This document shows positions 17,808 to 27,638 of a stretch of DNA of 64,000 nucleotides, piece by piece. A program made the position numbers and the translations under genes. Source of the stretch: Saprospirales bacterium. Its GTDB lineage: Bacteria; Bacteroidota; Bacteroidia; Chitinophagales; JADIYW01. Location: NCBI GenBank assembly GCA_016711605.1, contig JADJSS010000004.1, positions 186,001 to 250,000 of the forward strand. Reading direction: 5' to 3'. The notes beneath the pieces were generated by a model that saw nothing but the letters and a program-made list of their open reading frames with translations, had not been told where the DNA came from and did no database searches. Within the stretch, counting starts at the first letter, position 1. Each line of letters opens with the position of its first letter.

Positions 17808-17815
17808 TATCTTTG
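17808..17815 (+). promoter_or_regulatory. -7 promoter box immediately upstream of ruvB
   Basis: TATCTTTG exactly matches TAnnTTTG and ends six bases before the ruvB ATG. With the usual spacing, transcription would begin at or within a base or two of the start codon, implying a leaderless message. Confidence 0.6.
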
Positions 17816-17820
17816 CAATC

Positions 17821-18846
17821 ATGCAAAATCCAAACTTAGATGCTACTGGCGATTTTCTTTCTAAATCCGAAAAAGATTTGGAAAAAGTGTTGCGTCCGCA
17901 AGCATTTGAGCAATTTTCTGGTCAACCACAAATTATAGAAAATCTCAATATTTTTATTCAGGCAGCCAAGCAACGCGATGAAGCACTCGACCATGTGTTG
18001 TTGCATGGACCACCAGGTTTAGGTAAAACTACTTTGTCAAATATTATTGCAAATGAATTAGGTGTGGAAATGAAAACTACATCTGGTCCAGTATTAGAAA
18101 AACCAGGTGATTTAGCAGGTTTGCTTACTAATTTGCAGCCAAATGATGTGTTGTTTATCGATGAAATTCACCGTTTAAATACGACGATAGAAGAGTACTT
18201 GTATTCTGCGATGGAAGATTATAAGATTGATATTATGATTGATTCTGGACCAAGTGCAAGAAGTATTCAGATTACGCTGAATCCTTTTACGCTGATTGGT
18301 GCTACAACACGTTCAGGTTTGTTGACAGCACCGTTGCGTGCTAGATTCGGAATCAATTTTAGACTAGAATATTACAATAAAGATGTGTTGAAGAAAATTA
18401 TCAAACGATCTTCTTCTATTTTAAATACTGAAATTGATGAAAAAGGTGCAAGTGAAATTGCAAAACGTAGTCGCGGAACACCACGTATTGCAAATGCATT
18501 GCTACGTCGTGTAAGAGATTTTGCTCAAATAAAAGGCAATGGAAAAATTGATTTAGAAATTGCAAAATATGCGTTGTCGCAATTAAATGTAGATGAACAT
18601 GGTTTAGATGAAATGGATAATAAAATTTTGTCTGCAATTATTGAAAAATTTGCTGGTGGTCCAGTTGGAATTAATACGATTGCTACAGCAGTAGGTGAGG
18701 AAAGTGGTACAATTGAAGAAGTGTATGAACCATTTTTGATACAAGAAGGATATTTAAAACGAACGCAACGTGGTCGCGAAGCCACCGCAAAAGCATATAC
18801 GCATATTGGAAAAATTCCACCACAACAAACAGGAAGTTTGTTTTAA
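17821..18846 (+). CDS. ruvB: Holliday junction branch migration ATPase RuvB
   Basis: RuvB is the hexameric motor of the RuvABC complex. The 341-residue protein shows LRPQAFEQFSGQ, Walker A HGPPGLGKTTLSNIIANE, Walker B VLFIDEIHRL, sensor-1 LIGATTRSGLLTAPLRARFG, Arg finger RGTPRIANALLRRVRDFA, and the C-terminal winged helix (GPVGINTIATAVGEE, YLKRTQRGREAT). The length is standard. ruvA and ruvC are not in the window. It may be co-transcribed with the small lipoprotein gene nine bases downstream. Confidence 0.97.
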   Translation: MQNPNLDATGDFLSKSEKDLEKVLRPQAFEQFSGQPQIIENLNIFIQAAKQRDEALDHVLLHGPPGLGKTTLSNIIANELGVEMKTTSGPVLEKPGDLAGLLTNLQPNDVLFIDEIHRLNTTIEEYLYSAMEDYKIDIMIDSGPSARSIQITLNPFTLIGATTRSGLLTAPLRARFGINFRLEYYNKDVLKKIIKRSSSILNTEIDEKGASEIAKRSRGTPRIANALLRRVRDFAQIKGNGKIDLEIAKYALSQLNVDEHGLDEMDNKILSAIIEKFAGGPVGINTIATAVGEESGTIEEVYEPFLIQEGYLKRTQRGREATAKAYTHIGKIPPQQTGSLF

Positions 18847-18855
18847 TTTTCTGAA

Positions 18856-19356
18856 ATGAGATTGTTTTTTATAGCTTGTTTATGCTTGGTTTTTGTTGGA
18901 TGTAAATCGAATAAAAATGATATTAATGAACAAGAGAAAGTAAGTACTGAAGAGAAATTTGATTCAGTGATAATCAAAAATATAGAGAAAATTCAAACTT
19001 CGAAAAATAATTATACAGATTCATTAGAACGAGCAAAAATATTTAGTAAAATTAGTACTTGGGAAATTCATGGAACAGAACCGTTTTGGAATATTTCGTT
19101 AATTAATAACAAAATGCTATTTACTAAACTAAATGAAAATATAGATACTGTTTATTTTAGAATAGATGATTTTCTTATCGTTGAAAACAATATTTTATTT
19201 AAATTGCAAGATATTAATAATAAAAAAGCATATTTAAATTTAGAAAGGAAATCTAATTCAGTTTCAGATGGAATGAGCGATAATTTGTATAATTTTTCTG
19301 CTATATTTAAATACAATGATATAGAATTAATAGGTGTTGCCGAAAAGATAAAATAA
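18856..19356 (+). CDS. Small lipoprotein with GTEPFW motif (COG3650-like)
   Basis: This 166-residue protein has a lipoprotein signal MRLFFIACLCLVFVGC. A charged spacer leads to WEIHGTEPFWNISLINNKM, the GTEPFW motif seen in a family of small bacterial lipoproteins (COG3650-like) with a beta-barrel domain of unknown role. It follows ruvB by nine bases and its stop overlaps the next start (TAATG), so the three genes form one transcription unit. Confidence 0.7.
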   Translation: MRLFFIACLCLVFVGCKSNKNDINEQEKVSTEEKFDSVIIKNIEKIQTSKNNYTDSLERAKIFSKISTWEIHGTEPFWNISLINNKMLFTKLNENIDTVYFRIDDFLIVENNILFKLQDINNKKAYLNLERKSNSVSDGMSDNLYNFSAIFKYNDIELIGVAEKIK

Positions 19357-19565
19357 TGGAAAATAAACTTATAAAAATAGCAAATTACTACAATAATTTC
19401 GATGTTGAATTAGCAAAATTGAAATTAGAAGAAAACGATATTTATTGTTTTATAAAAAATGAAAATATTGCTCAATTGCAATTTGGTATTGCCAATTTTG
19501 AATTAATGGTAAATGAAAGTGACAAAGAAATTGCACTTCAAATTTTACATGAAAAAGAAGAATAG
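19356..19565 (+). CDS. DUF2007 small putative signal-transducing protein
   Basis: The protein has 69 residues: IKIANYYNNFDVELAKLKLEENDIYCFIKNEN followed by FELMVNESDKEIALQILHE. The pattern (move across a sheet, then an ACT-like helix) matches DUF2007. Members are small cytoplasmic proteins, sometimes fused to zinc ribbons, and the function is unknown. The ATG overlaps the lipoprotein stop by one base. Confidence 0.75.
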   Translation: MENKLIKIANYYNNFDVELAKLKLEENDIYCFIKNENIAQLQFGIANFELMVNESDKEIALQILHEKEE

Positions 19566-19590
19566 ATTAACAAATTTCTTCAAAAAAAGT

Positions 19591-19626
19591 GAACCTGTAA
19601 GACATTATGGGAAAGCTTACAGGTTC
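19591..19626 (-). terminator. Intrinsic terminator of the 20995-19684 unit
   Basis: A perfect 11-bp stem GAACCTGTAAG/CTTACAGGTTC (19591-19601 with 19616-19626) is followed on the minus strand by seven T after two bases. It may also attenuate readthrough from the ruvB unit on the + strand. Confidence 0.75.
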
Positions 19627-19683
19627 TTGCTGAACAAAAAATATACAAACTAAATTCACTAAGTCAGCAATATTAAGAAAGTC

Positions 19684-20052
19684 CTATGGTTTTAATGGTT
19701 TAGCCGAATCACCTTCAGAAGTTGGATTTCCGTCTTTTTTATTAAATGAATTTGCATTATAAATTACTTCAGTGTTGTCTTCCATCGTTGCAATTAGCTG
19801 AAAATACAAGTCGTATACGTTGTTGTTTATCGAATAACTAAATTGGTATCCTTTACTATCAGATTTGTCATCATTTAAAATAATAATATCAGCATCAGGA
19901 ATTAATTTTCCATTTTGATAATTACTATCAGTAGCATACACAGCTACTGAAACAATATTTCCAGCTCCAGCATTTTGCCATAAAATGGTGAGTCGTTTGG
20001 TTAGTTCTTCTATAAGTTTTACAAATCCGATGTGTGTGGTGATAGTTTTCAT
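19684..20052 (-). CDS. Hypothetical protein downstream of the trypsin-like protease
   Basis: This 122-residue protein has no signal peptide or membrane segment. A helical N-terminus (GFVKLIEELTKRLTILWQNAG) is followed by a beta-rich region with alternating hydrophobics (VSVAVYATDSNYQNGKLIPDADIIILND) and a disordered C-terminus ending SEGDSAKPLKP. I recognise no family. It lies 31 bases after the protease gene on the same strand and shares its terminator, so a functional link such as substrate, inhibitor or effector is possible. Confidence 0.55.
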   Translation of the reverse strand: MKTITTHIGFVKLIEELTKRLTILWQNAGAGNIVSVAVYATDSNYQNGKLIPDADIIILNDDKSDSKGYQFSYSINNNVYDLYFQLIATMEDNTEVIYNANSFNKKDGNPTSEGDSAKPLKP

Positions 20053-20083
20053 TTGTTTCTATTTTGAGGTTTTAAAATTGCTT

Positions 20084-20995
20084 TTATCTTATAAATAATA
20101 TTTTTTTGCCATTACTTTTTGATGATTCAATAACATTTGTTTGTTGTTGTTCTTTGTCTTCTGTTTCAACAAAATCATTTTCACCACTTCCTTTTACGAA
20201 TCCAATTAATTGATTATTTTGTTTTAAAAATACAGGTGAGCCGCTGCTGTATTCAAATAAATCAGCGTATGTAGTGAAATGATTTTTATACTTTTTATTA
20301 ATCACTGCGTTACCTGAAATAGTTAAAGACGAACGTAAAGGATAACCAGCAACATAAATTTCCATATCAGGTTTTAATTCACCATTATATGCTTTCGGAA
20401 TTTCTACGAATGATGGTAATTCTTTTTTGATTTTAAAATCGATAAAATCAGCATCTAAGTTATTGTTTGAATAAATAACACTATCTAATTCTATAATTTG
20501 ATTGGCATGAATTGAAACAACTTCTTCGCTTGAATTAGTGTAACCAAACAATACGAAATAATTTTCAATAAATAAATCAACATCCAAACCAGTAGCATTT
20601 ATTATATGATAAGCAGTGCTGATAGTTTGATAGTCTTTTGCAAAACAGGTTCCAGCTGCGTGTTTTAGAAATCGTTCGTTATAAAAATAATCACTCGAAA
20701 TTAAGTTTTTTTGTTTTCCTATAGAATGTGTTTCAATAATGTAAGTATGTTCGTCTGTTTTTTTTAATTGATCTTTTCTAATAAAAATACCCGCGCTTAG
20801 TACATTCTTTTTTTGGTTTATATCTACTAAATGACGATGTCTTATCATTGTTGTATAATCATATATTATTCTATAAATAAAATTGTTTGTTTTTTTAAAT
20901 AATAAAATAATTAGTTGTACAACAGCATGAAGCTGATAATTTGCAAACGATATTTTATTTTGAATTGCTAACATAGATAATAAATGTTGTTGCAA
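20084..20995 (-). CDS. Trypsin-like serine protease domain protein
   Basis: The protein has 303 residues as the longest reading. A start at 20848 (MIRHRHLVDIN) would give 254 residues and fits the domain better, since the extra N-terminus looks non-conserved. The chymotrypsin fold is visible: GTCFAKDYQTISTAYHII (catalytic His in AYH), ADFIDFKIKKEL (Asp), and YSSGSPVFLKQNNQLIGFVKGSG (Ser in SSGSP, equivalent to GNSGSP). MEIYVAGYPL is a typical strand before the Ser. There is no signal peptide, so it may be intracellular, as in bacterial effector or defence-type trypsin-like peptidases. It pairs with the small hypothetical gene downstream. Confidence 0.72.
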   Translation of the reverse strand: MQQHLLSMLAIQNKISFANYQLHAVVQLIILLFKKTNNFIYRIIYDYTTMIRHRHLVDINQKKNVLSAGIFIRKDQLKKTDEHTYIIETHSIGKQKNLISSDYFYNERFLKHAAGTCFAKDYQTISTAYHIINATGLDVDLFIENYFVLFGYTNSSEEVVSIHANQIIELDSVIYSNNNLDADFIDFKIKKELPSFVEIPKAYNGELKPDMEIYVAGYPLRSSLTISGNAVINKKYKNHFTTYADLFEYSSGSPVFLKQNNQLIGFVKGSGENDFVETEDKEQQQTNVIESSKSNGKKILFIR

Positions 20996-21144
20996 TGTTC
21001 AATAAAATTGTGCTTAAATGAAAATACATTATTTCTAGTTTATTCCTATTTATTTTTCATTTTTATTCTATTTATCGTTTGTAATTCTATGTTTTTCAGA
21101 TATTTATAGTATTTTTATCGTTCCTGTTCAAACTAGCTAATTTT

Positions 21145-22518
21145 ATGATTAATTCTAAATTAATTGAGATTTTAAAATCATTTTCTTTAATTGAAATAAA
21201 AAATCTATCTGTTTTTATTTCTAAACATGCAGAGAAAAAAGATACATTGCCACTACGATTATTGATTATTCTAGAAAAACAATATCCAGAATTTATTGAA
21301 AAAAATATCTCAAAAGAAAAAATTTACAACAAGGTTTTTTCTGATAAGAAATTCAACGAAAACAAACTCTCAAAGTTAATGTCTGAATTAACCAAAATAA
21401 TTGAAGATTATATCGTACATATTAAAAGAGAAGAAAATACTGCAGATGAAAAAATGAATTTATTAAAATTTTATTTTGAAAGAAATTTAGATAAATATTT
21501 TATTGCAACATCGCGCGAAGTAAAACAAATTTTAGATGATTTGCCTTTTGGTACCTATCAGAATTTTATGAAATATCAATATGAAGAATTAATTGCAACC
21601 TATCATTCAAAGTTAAATACACGAGTTGGAGATTACAAAGTTGTGATTAATGAATTAAATGAATTTATTAATGCTGAAAAGTTGAGGTGGGAAAATATTT
21701 CATTTCTAGAACCATTTCCAGTTGAACAAAAACAGCATGACAATCGTGCATTTTATATTATCCATCATTTAATAAATCAACTATTAAAAAAAGATGACGA
21801 ATCCTATTTTTTTGAAGCGATGCTCATTATAGAAAATAATCTGCACAGGTTTGCACAAGAAGAAAGCAGAGATATTTTAAAGTTGTTGTTGTTTTTTTCT
21901 ATTAAAAAAGTAAATGCAGGTTTTATTGCATACTACGAACAGCAACTGCGTATTTATCATATTTTTATTAAGCTGAACTTAATTTTAAATCAGTATGGAA
22001 AAATTTCTGTTGCTACTTATAAAAATTATATCAATGCTTCCTTGAAAACAAAAAAAATAGATGAAGCAGCTCATTTTTTAGAAAATTATAAAATTTATTT
22101 AATTGAAGAAACAAAAGATGAAGTCTATGGTTTTAATAAAGCATGTATTTATTTTGAAAAGAAAATGTATAGCGAACTAATTGATATTATTCTTAATACA
22201 AAGCAAAATGATATTTATTACAACTTAGGACAACGACGACTTTTATTAAAAACATATTACGAATTAATGCTGAAAAACAAAAGCTATTATGATATGTTGG
22301 AGTCCAGTATACAAACGTTTAAAAAATTTATTGCTACTAAAAATAATATTCCAGAAACACACATTGCAATGAATAAAGATTTCTTAAAAATGATACATCG
22401 ATTGGTGGACATTAATTCTAAAAAAGAAGCACAATTGCTTTATGAAGAACTAAAAAAAATACCGATGCTGGTAGAAAAACAATGGTTTCTACAAAAAATA
22501 AATGATTGGATTAGTTAG
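21145..22518 (+). CDS. Hypothetical helical-repeat cytoplasmic protein
   Basis: This 457-residue protein is Lys/Ile/Leu-rich and predicted almost fully alpha-helical, with no signal peptide or membrane segment. Repeated amphipathic helix pairs (for example AAHFLENYKIYLIEET...FNKACIYFEKKMYSELIDIIL) resemble TPR-like solenoids. Comparable 450-500 residue proteins are common in Bacteroidota and have no assigned function. The 3' end overlaps the convergent pssA gene by eight bases. Confidence 0.65.
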   Translation: MINSKLIEILKSFSLIEIKNLSVFISKHAEKKDTLPLRLLIILEKQYPEFIEKNISKEKIYNKVFSDKKFNENKLSKLMSELTKIIEDYIVHIKREENTADEKMNLLKFYFERNLDKYFIATSREVKQILDDLPFGTYQNFMKYQYEELIATYHSKLNTRVGDYKVVINELNEFINAEKLRWENISFLEPFPVEQKQHDNRAFYIIHHLINQLLKKDDESYFFEAMLIIENNLHRFAQEESRDILKLLLFFSIKKVNAGFIAYYEQQLRIYHIFIKLNLILNQYGKISVATYKNYINASLKTKKIDEAAHFLENYKIYLIEETKDEVYGFNKACIYFEKKMYSELIDIILNTKQNDIYYNLGQRRLLLKTYYELMLKNKSYYDMLESSIQTFKKFIATKNNIPETHIAMNKDFLKMIHRLVDINSKKEAQLLYEELKKIPMLVEKQWFLQKINDWIS

Positions 22519-23266
22519 TGATTGCTGGCTTTGATGTAATATTATTCAAAAATGCAAATAGAACATAACTTAAAATTACAGTGCTTAATCCTAACCATTT
22601 TAAAAAGATTAGTTGTGGTAGAGCACTTACTATTAAGAGTACTCTGAATTTATTTTGTTTCCAGCTAAATAGATTACCTTTTAAACTAAACATGCTGAAT
22701 TCTGCTACCATTAAAAATGCTAAAATAAATGGCAAAATCATAGCTACTATTTTCGCATAAATGGCAAAATCCCAATTTGCTCTGAATTGCCAATCTGTAA
22801 AATATTGCATGTAAAATCCTAACACAAATATTGCACCTGATGGTGTGTTTAAGCCAATAAAATCTACAGTTTGGCGCGTATCAATATTGAATTTTGCTAA
22901 CCGTAAACATGCAAAAAGTGTGTATACAAAACCAAGTAATGGTAATAAGTCTCCAGTAAAAAGATTATTTACTTCTGGTGAAAGTGAACCAGTAATTAAA
23001 TTGACTTTATAATTTATGATACTTAACAACATGATACCAGGCAATACACCAAACGTTGTCATATCAGCCAATGAATCTAATTGTCCGCCAAGTTCTGATT
23101 TTACATTTAATAAACGAGCTACAAAACCATCTAAGAAATCAGCAACTAAAGAAATTCCAATAAATATTGGAACTAATTTATATTGATGTTGCAAGCAAGC
23201 AACAATTCCACAGCAACCACTAAATAAATTTAAAAGTGTCAGTGAATTTGGAATATGTTTTTTCAT
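22511..23266 (-). CDS. pssA: CDP-diacylglycerol--serine O-phosphatidyltransferase
   Basis: The enzyme makes phosphatidylserine from CDP-DAG and serine, the precursor of phosphatidylethanolamine. The 251-residue membrane protein has the CDP-alcohol phosphotransferase motif in LVADFLDGFVARLLNVKSELGGQLDSLADM (DGxxAR-x8-GxxxDxxxD). Several membrane helices follow, one carrying GLNTPSGAIFVLGFY. Type II PssA length is typical. No psd gene is in the window. Confidence 0.92.
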   Translation of the reverse strand: MKKHIPNSLTLLNLFSGCCGIVACLQHQYKLVPIFIGISLVADFLDGFVARLLNVKSELGGQLDSLADMTTFGVLPGIMLLSIINYKVNLITGSLSPEVNNLFTGDLLPLLGFVYTLFACLRLAKFNIDTRQTVDFIGLNTPSGAIFVLGFYMQYFTDWQFRANWDFAIYAKIVAMILPFILAFLMVAEFSMFSLKGNLFSWKQNKFRVLLIVSALPQLIFLKWLGLSTVILSYVLFAFLNNITSKPAITN

Positions 23267-23429
23267 AGAAAAAGTTTAGGTAAAAGTAAATTATAACCAA
23301 GACATTTTAAAGGAATTTAATAAAAATTGTTAATGTGAGAAGCATGGTAACAAGGATTATTAAATTATCTTCTGCTTTCTTCTTTGACAATAAAACCTAA
23401 AATGGAAAATATAACAAGTAAAATTGGCA

Positions 23430-23762
23430 TTAAAAGCATGATAATAGACTAAATGTATAGGAAGTATATCCATGATAATTATACGCTTTTATATTTTTAA
23501 ATAAGAAAGTCTCATTAACGAATATAGTACTGTCTTTAATTGTATTGAAGATTTCATATTGTTCATAATCAATAAGTATTTTTTTGTTTGTAATCTGAAA
23601 GTAATACCGATAGTCACTTGAATTGTGTTTCCGTATTACAAGCTGAGTTTGATTGTCTATTATTTTAGATTCTTGGAATTTCGTTGGAACTATTATATCA
23701 ACTAAAGAAAAAATACCAAATAACAATGAAACTGTAAATAATATTTTTTGAAATAATGACAT
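23430..23762 (-). CDS. Small secreted or membrane-anchored hypothetical protein
   Basis: The protein has 110 residues with one N-terminal hydrophobic segment (FQKILFTVSLLFGIFSLVDIIV) and a polar, Tyr-rich remainder (SSDYRYYFQITNKKILIDYEQYEIF). No family is recognised. Codon use and AT content match the neighbours. It is isolated between pssA and a gene-poor stretch. Confidence 0.5.
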   Translation of the reverse strand: MSLFQKILFTVSLLFGIFSLVDIIVPTKFQESKIIDNQTQLVIRKHNSSDYRYYFQITNKKILIDYEQYEIFNTIKDSTIFVNETFLFKNIKAYNYHGYTSYTFSLLSCF

Positions 23763-24100
23763 AATTTAAAAAAGAAACGATAAATATAAAAAAATTGGAT
23801 GTAGAAAGGATAATATAAATGACGAAAATCAAGATTTCTAATTTCTGTACACAGAATTTAAAAATAAGCTTCGTAATTCAACAAAGATAAAATAAATACA
23901 GAAAATTTTAGAAGAAACAATGTAATTTATAGTGCTATTTTCAAACCATCATTAAAGGCAAATGAACTTACGATGGAAATTCATTTGTGCAAAAATTCGG
24001 ACTGAAGTTGGATTACTGTAGCATCTTCTAATTCATCAAAATGATCCACATCAACACCAGAAATAGAGATGCAAATGATTTAATTAATTTGGAATATGTT
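23763..24100. other. Gene-poor stretch containing a decayed gene remnant
   Basis: These 338 bases hold no intact ORF. The right half (23943-24080) is a degenerate copy of the 3' end of the CocE-like hydrolase gene at 25606 (listed separately). The left half is AT-rich and I see no promoter, repeat or RNA structure in it. Confidence 0.6.
23943..24080 (-). pseudogene. Remnant of a second CocE/NonD-type hydrolase C-terminus
   Basis: On the minus strand one frame reads ICISISGVDVDHFDELEDAT, against RIRISIAGADVDHFDEIDDAT in the intact gene at 25606. After a frame change it continues NPTSVRIFAQMNF, against NPTSMQIFCTKEF. The order is the same as in the intact gene, but nothing upstream of this segment survives. 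It lies just past the PLP-enzyme gene, so the PLP gene is now flanked by one intact and one decayed copy. Confidence 0.75.
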
Positions 24101-25568
24101 TTACCATAAATAAATAATTGTAACAAAACTAAACTTTTTATCTTCTTCTGTATATAGTTTATCCAGATAATCTAGTACCAGTTCGTCTAAAGAACCACTG
24201 CCAGAAAGTTCGCTCATCATTCCGTACATCGCAGCTTTTCTTTTTATTGTCTGGATTTTCGCCACCAGCAAATTTCTTGGTTAAAGATGAAAATTGTTTA
24301 TCATTCAAGATCTTTTTCAATCCTTTCACAGCACCAATTTGCAAGTTGTTTTTTAGTTTATTTACGCTGAATTTTTTAGTAATCGCAATGGCAGATTTTA
24401 AATCGTTGATAAACAAATCACCTTTGCCAATGTGTATCGCATTTAAAATTATATGCAAGCTCATTGGGTTTTGCTGACGATTAATTGTCCAACCTAAAAT
24501 AGCCAATTCATCAGCCAATTCAAAAACATCTAAACTGTCAGAAGCGATAGCAAATAAAGTAGTTTTCGGCTCTCCTAAAATATACACATCAGGAATTTCT
24601 TCTTTGATTACACGTTTGATTTTTTGCACTTCTGCATACACTTCTTTGGCTATTCTTGTATAACCATCTAAACCAATAACATTCAATGTTGTCCATGCAG
24701 CAGCAATCGGACCACCACCACGTGTTCCTAAAAAAGATGGAGAACCATACACACCACCACTCCAATCTGTTTTTACATAAAATTGTGATTTACGTAAATC
24801 ATTATTTTTATATAAAACAACCGATGCACCTTTTGCAGCATATCCATATTTGTGCACATCAGCCGACATCGATGTTACGCCTTTTACGCTAAAATCAAAG
24901 TCAGGTAAATCAACGCCATTCATTTTTAAAAATGGCAACAAGAAACCACCAACACAAGCATCTACATGCATCAAACAGCCAGTATTATAAGCTATTTCAG
25001 CCATTTCTTCAATAGGATCAATCATGCCTTGCGGATATTGTGGCGCAGAACCAACTATCATAATAGTGTTTGCAGATACTTTGCTTTTTAAGTCAGCAAT
25101 ATCTGTTTTGTATTCATTATCTAATTTTATGAGTTGATAATGGATGTCCATATAATCAGCTGCTTTACAAAATGCTGGATGTGCTGATTCTGAAATCAAT
25201 AATTCTGGTGTTTTAGATTTTATATTTTTCTTTGCCCAATCTTTTGCTGTTTTAACCGACATGAAAATACTTTCTGTTCCGCCAGAAGTTAAGCTACCAC
25301 AAGTGTTTTCATCACCATGTAAAAGATTAGCTGCTATGGAAACAATTTCGTTTTCCATTCTTTTTAAAGATGGAAACGTGCTTGGATTTAAGGCATTGGT
25401 AGCAGAAAATTTTGCATAAGCTTCTTTAATAACACTATAATATTCATCGCCTGGATAATATACATAACCAAAGAATTTTCCATCTTTCCAATTCATGTCA
25501 TTAATGGTGTATTCATTCCATTTTTGGTGAATGGCATCTTTCGATAAACCGTGTTCAGGTAGTTTCAT
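24101..25568 (-). CDS. PLP-dependent decarboxylase/lyase of the sphingosine-1-phosphate lyase family (frameshift near 3' end)
   Basis: This fold type I PLP enzyme has about 488 residues once a one-base indel is corrected. Motifs are GSLTSGGTESIFMSVKTAKDWA (PLP phosphate binding), SESAHPAFCKAADY, LMHVDACVGGFLLPF (Asp binding the pyridine nitrogen) and SMSADVHKYGYAAKGASVVLY (Schiff-base Lys in HKYG). This matches S1P lyase/glutamate decarboxylase-like bacterial proteins. The frame breaks at 24236-24248 (T4CT5): the annotated-looking end continues in a wrong frame, whereas removing one base gives RKAAMYGMMSELSGSGSLDELV and a stop at 24101. Sphingoid-base phosphate cleavage is plausible in a sphingolipid-making phylum, but other amino-acid decarboxylase substrates are possible. 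Confidence 0.82.
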
Positions 25569-25605
25569 TTTTATTTTTTAGACAGATGAATTTACGATTA
25601 ATTTA

Positions 25606-27463
25606 TCAAACAACCATCAATGGTAAATGAACAGCAGATGCAAATTCTTTAGTGCAGAAAATTTGCATAGAAGTTGGATTACAAGTTGCATCATCTATTT
25701 CGTCAAAATGGTCAACATCAGCACCAGCAATAGAAATACGAATGCGTTCTCCTTTTTTTATTAAGTGCGATGTTGGAATTAATTCAAAATGTATTTTCTC
25801 TACTTTATTTGGAATCCATTCTAAAGCATCTTCTTTATTAAAAGTATGATAAGGTGCAAATGTTGGTACTGGCGATTTTTTATTCGATTCTTTTCTATGT
25901 AAACCACGAAATTGACCTTCTGTAATATGCGTTACTTTTCCAAATTTATCTACTGATGAAACATACACAAATAATTGCACATCTTTAGCATTTGAACTTA
26001 CATAAATCTCTGCGCTTGCATGTCCTGTGAGTTCCATGTTTTTTGTTAAGGGCTCTGATGTAAAGTGTAGTAAATCTTTCGTAGGTTTAGTCCAATCTCC
26101 ATAAGCAATTCGTCTGTTATATCTATACTTTACGGTTAAGCTGTTCCAACGTGCGCCACCACTGGTTCCAAATTTTTTATCTATTGCGTAATGCAAACAA
26201 CCTTCAGTTTTTTCTTTTTGTTTTTCAGTGATTTTATTATCTGCAGAAAACAAAAACGATTTATTCTTCGAATCATTTGGCATCCAATCATACACATGTC
26301 GCCACTGTTCTTTTCCCATTGCATAATAAGAAATTGGTGGTTCATCCATGATGCCATTATCAATATCATTTAAATGATAATCGAGAAAACGCAGCATCTC
26401 TGTCCAAACAGAAAATGTTTTTTTATTCGAATGAACGAATGGCGAAATATGTTGAGCTGGACCATGATCCCAAGGTCCGACCAATAATTTTACAGAATTT
26501 TTAGTGCTCAGAAATCCTTTAATTGCAGAGTTTGCTAAAGCGCCATCGTACCAACCACCAATACGATAAATAGGTGTTTTAGACTTTTCAATTTTAACTT
26601 TATAATAATGAACCGAAAACTCATTAATGCTTCTTCCTAAATCTGGATGAATGTCATTTCTGAATGTAATTTTATACATGCCAGAAAAAATATCGAAATT
26701 GCTTTGATGTTGTGCATGTGCTGTTTGGTACTGTTTTCCTTGTTTGTCTGCTTTTATTGGATTTGGATTTTTAATCACCATATTGGCAACTGCACCAATG
26801 TATTTCAAATTATTTTTGTCAAGTGATAAAGTAGTATCGCGCCAGACTTCAATAAATTTTCCATGACGAACACCACCAGGAAATGCAATATCATTATATA
26901 AATCGAAAATGCTGCTTCTTGGAATGCAAGCTTTTACATTTGGATGTTGATTGACCAATAACATTTCTGCTGTTGTACCTAAGTACGAAATTCCTGTTGA
27001 ACCAACTTTTTGATTGCTCCAATTTTGAGTAATAATCCAATCAACAATTTCTCGTCCATCTTCCACTTCTTCAGGACTAAATTCCATATAACGCGTTCCA
27101 AACGATGCACCTGTACCGCGAACATCTATAATTACAACAGCATAACCATAAGAAGTAAAAAACTCAATTTCTTTTTGGTGATTTGTCCAAATAAGGTTTT
27201 TGATAATAAGCTAAAAGGAAATTTAGTTTCAAAGCTTCTCACGTATCTGGTTAAATAAAGAATAGTTGGAATTTTTTTATCTTTTCTAACTTTTTAGGCA
27301 AACAAATATCAGCTGCCAATTTGATACCATCGCGCATTTCCAAATATTCAGAATGATAGTCGAATCCTTTATAATCTGCAGTTGTATAACCAGCATATTC
27401 TCCTAATTCGCTTATTTTTTCTGGTTAAAAAGTCCTTTTCTTTTTGGCTTCTTTTCTATTCAT
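25606..27463 (-). pseudogene. CocE/NonD-type S15-like alpha/beta hydrolase with disrupted N-terminal coding region
   Basis: The intact reading from 27087 downwards (493 residues) has the S15 nucleophile elbow GSTGISYLGTT, GGWYDGALANSAIKG, GPWDHGPAQH and the C-terminal jelly-roll (GHASAEIYVSSNAKDVQLFVYVSSVDKFG ... RIRISIAGADVDHFDEID). Upstream coding continues in other frames: FFTSYGYAVVIIDVRGTGASFGTRYME, then LYLTRYVRSFETKFPFS, then ISELGEYAGYTTADYKGFDYHSEYLEMRDGIKLAADICLP, back to an ATG at 27461-27463. This gives the usual length of about 620 residues. At least two shifts (near 27190 and 27258) and an in-frame TAA near 27425 interrupt it. The breaks lie at homopolymers, so sequencing error and true decay both remain possible. 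The presence of a clearly dead copy nearby shows this family is being lost or duplicated here. Confidence 0.75.
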
Positions 27464-27638
27464 TTCACATTCATGAATAAAAGTTAAGCATTTTTTATTT
27501 TACGACACAATTTTTTTTATAAGTGCACTCTAAAATTTTACAGTTGATTTATAAAACGAGTTTCATGAAAAAAATAAATTTTCAAAATTTATGGAATTTG
27601 ACCATTTCATGTATCTCAATAGTAAAAGGAATTAAATT

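Noticed and set aside
24159..24240. The Arg-rich C-terminus (ERTFWQWFFRRTGTRLSG) of the PLP enzyme as a real tail
   Set aside because: Removing one base from the T-rich run gives a conserved-looking helical C-terminus and a stop at 24101, so the Arg-rich reading is an out-of-frame artefact.
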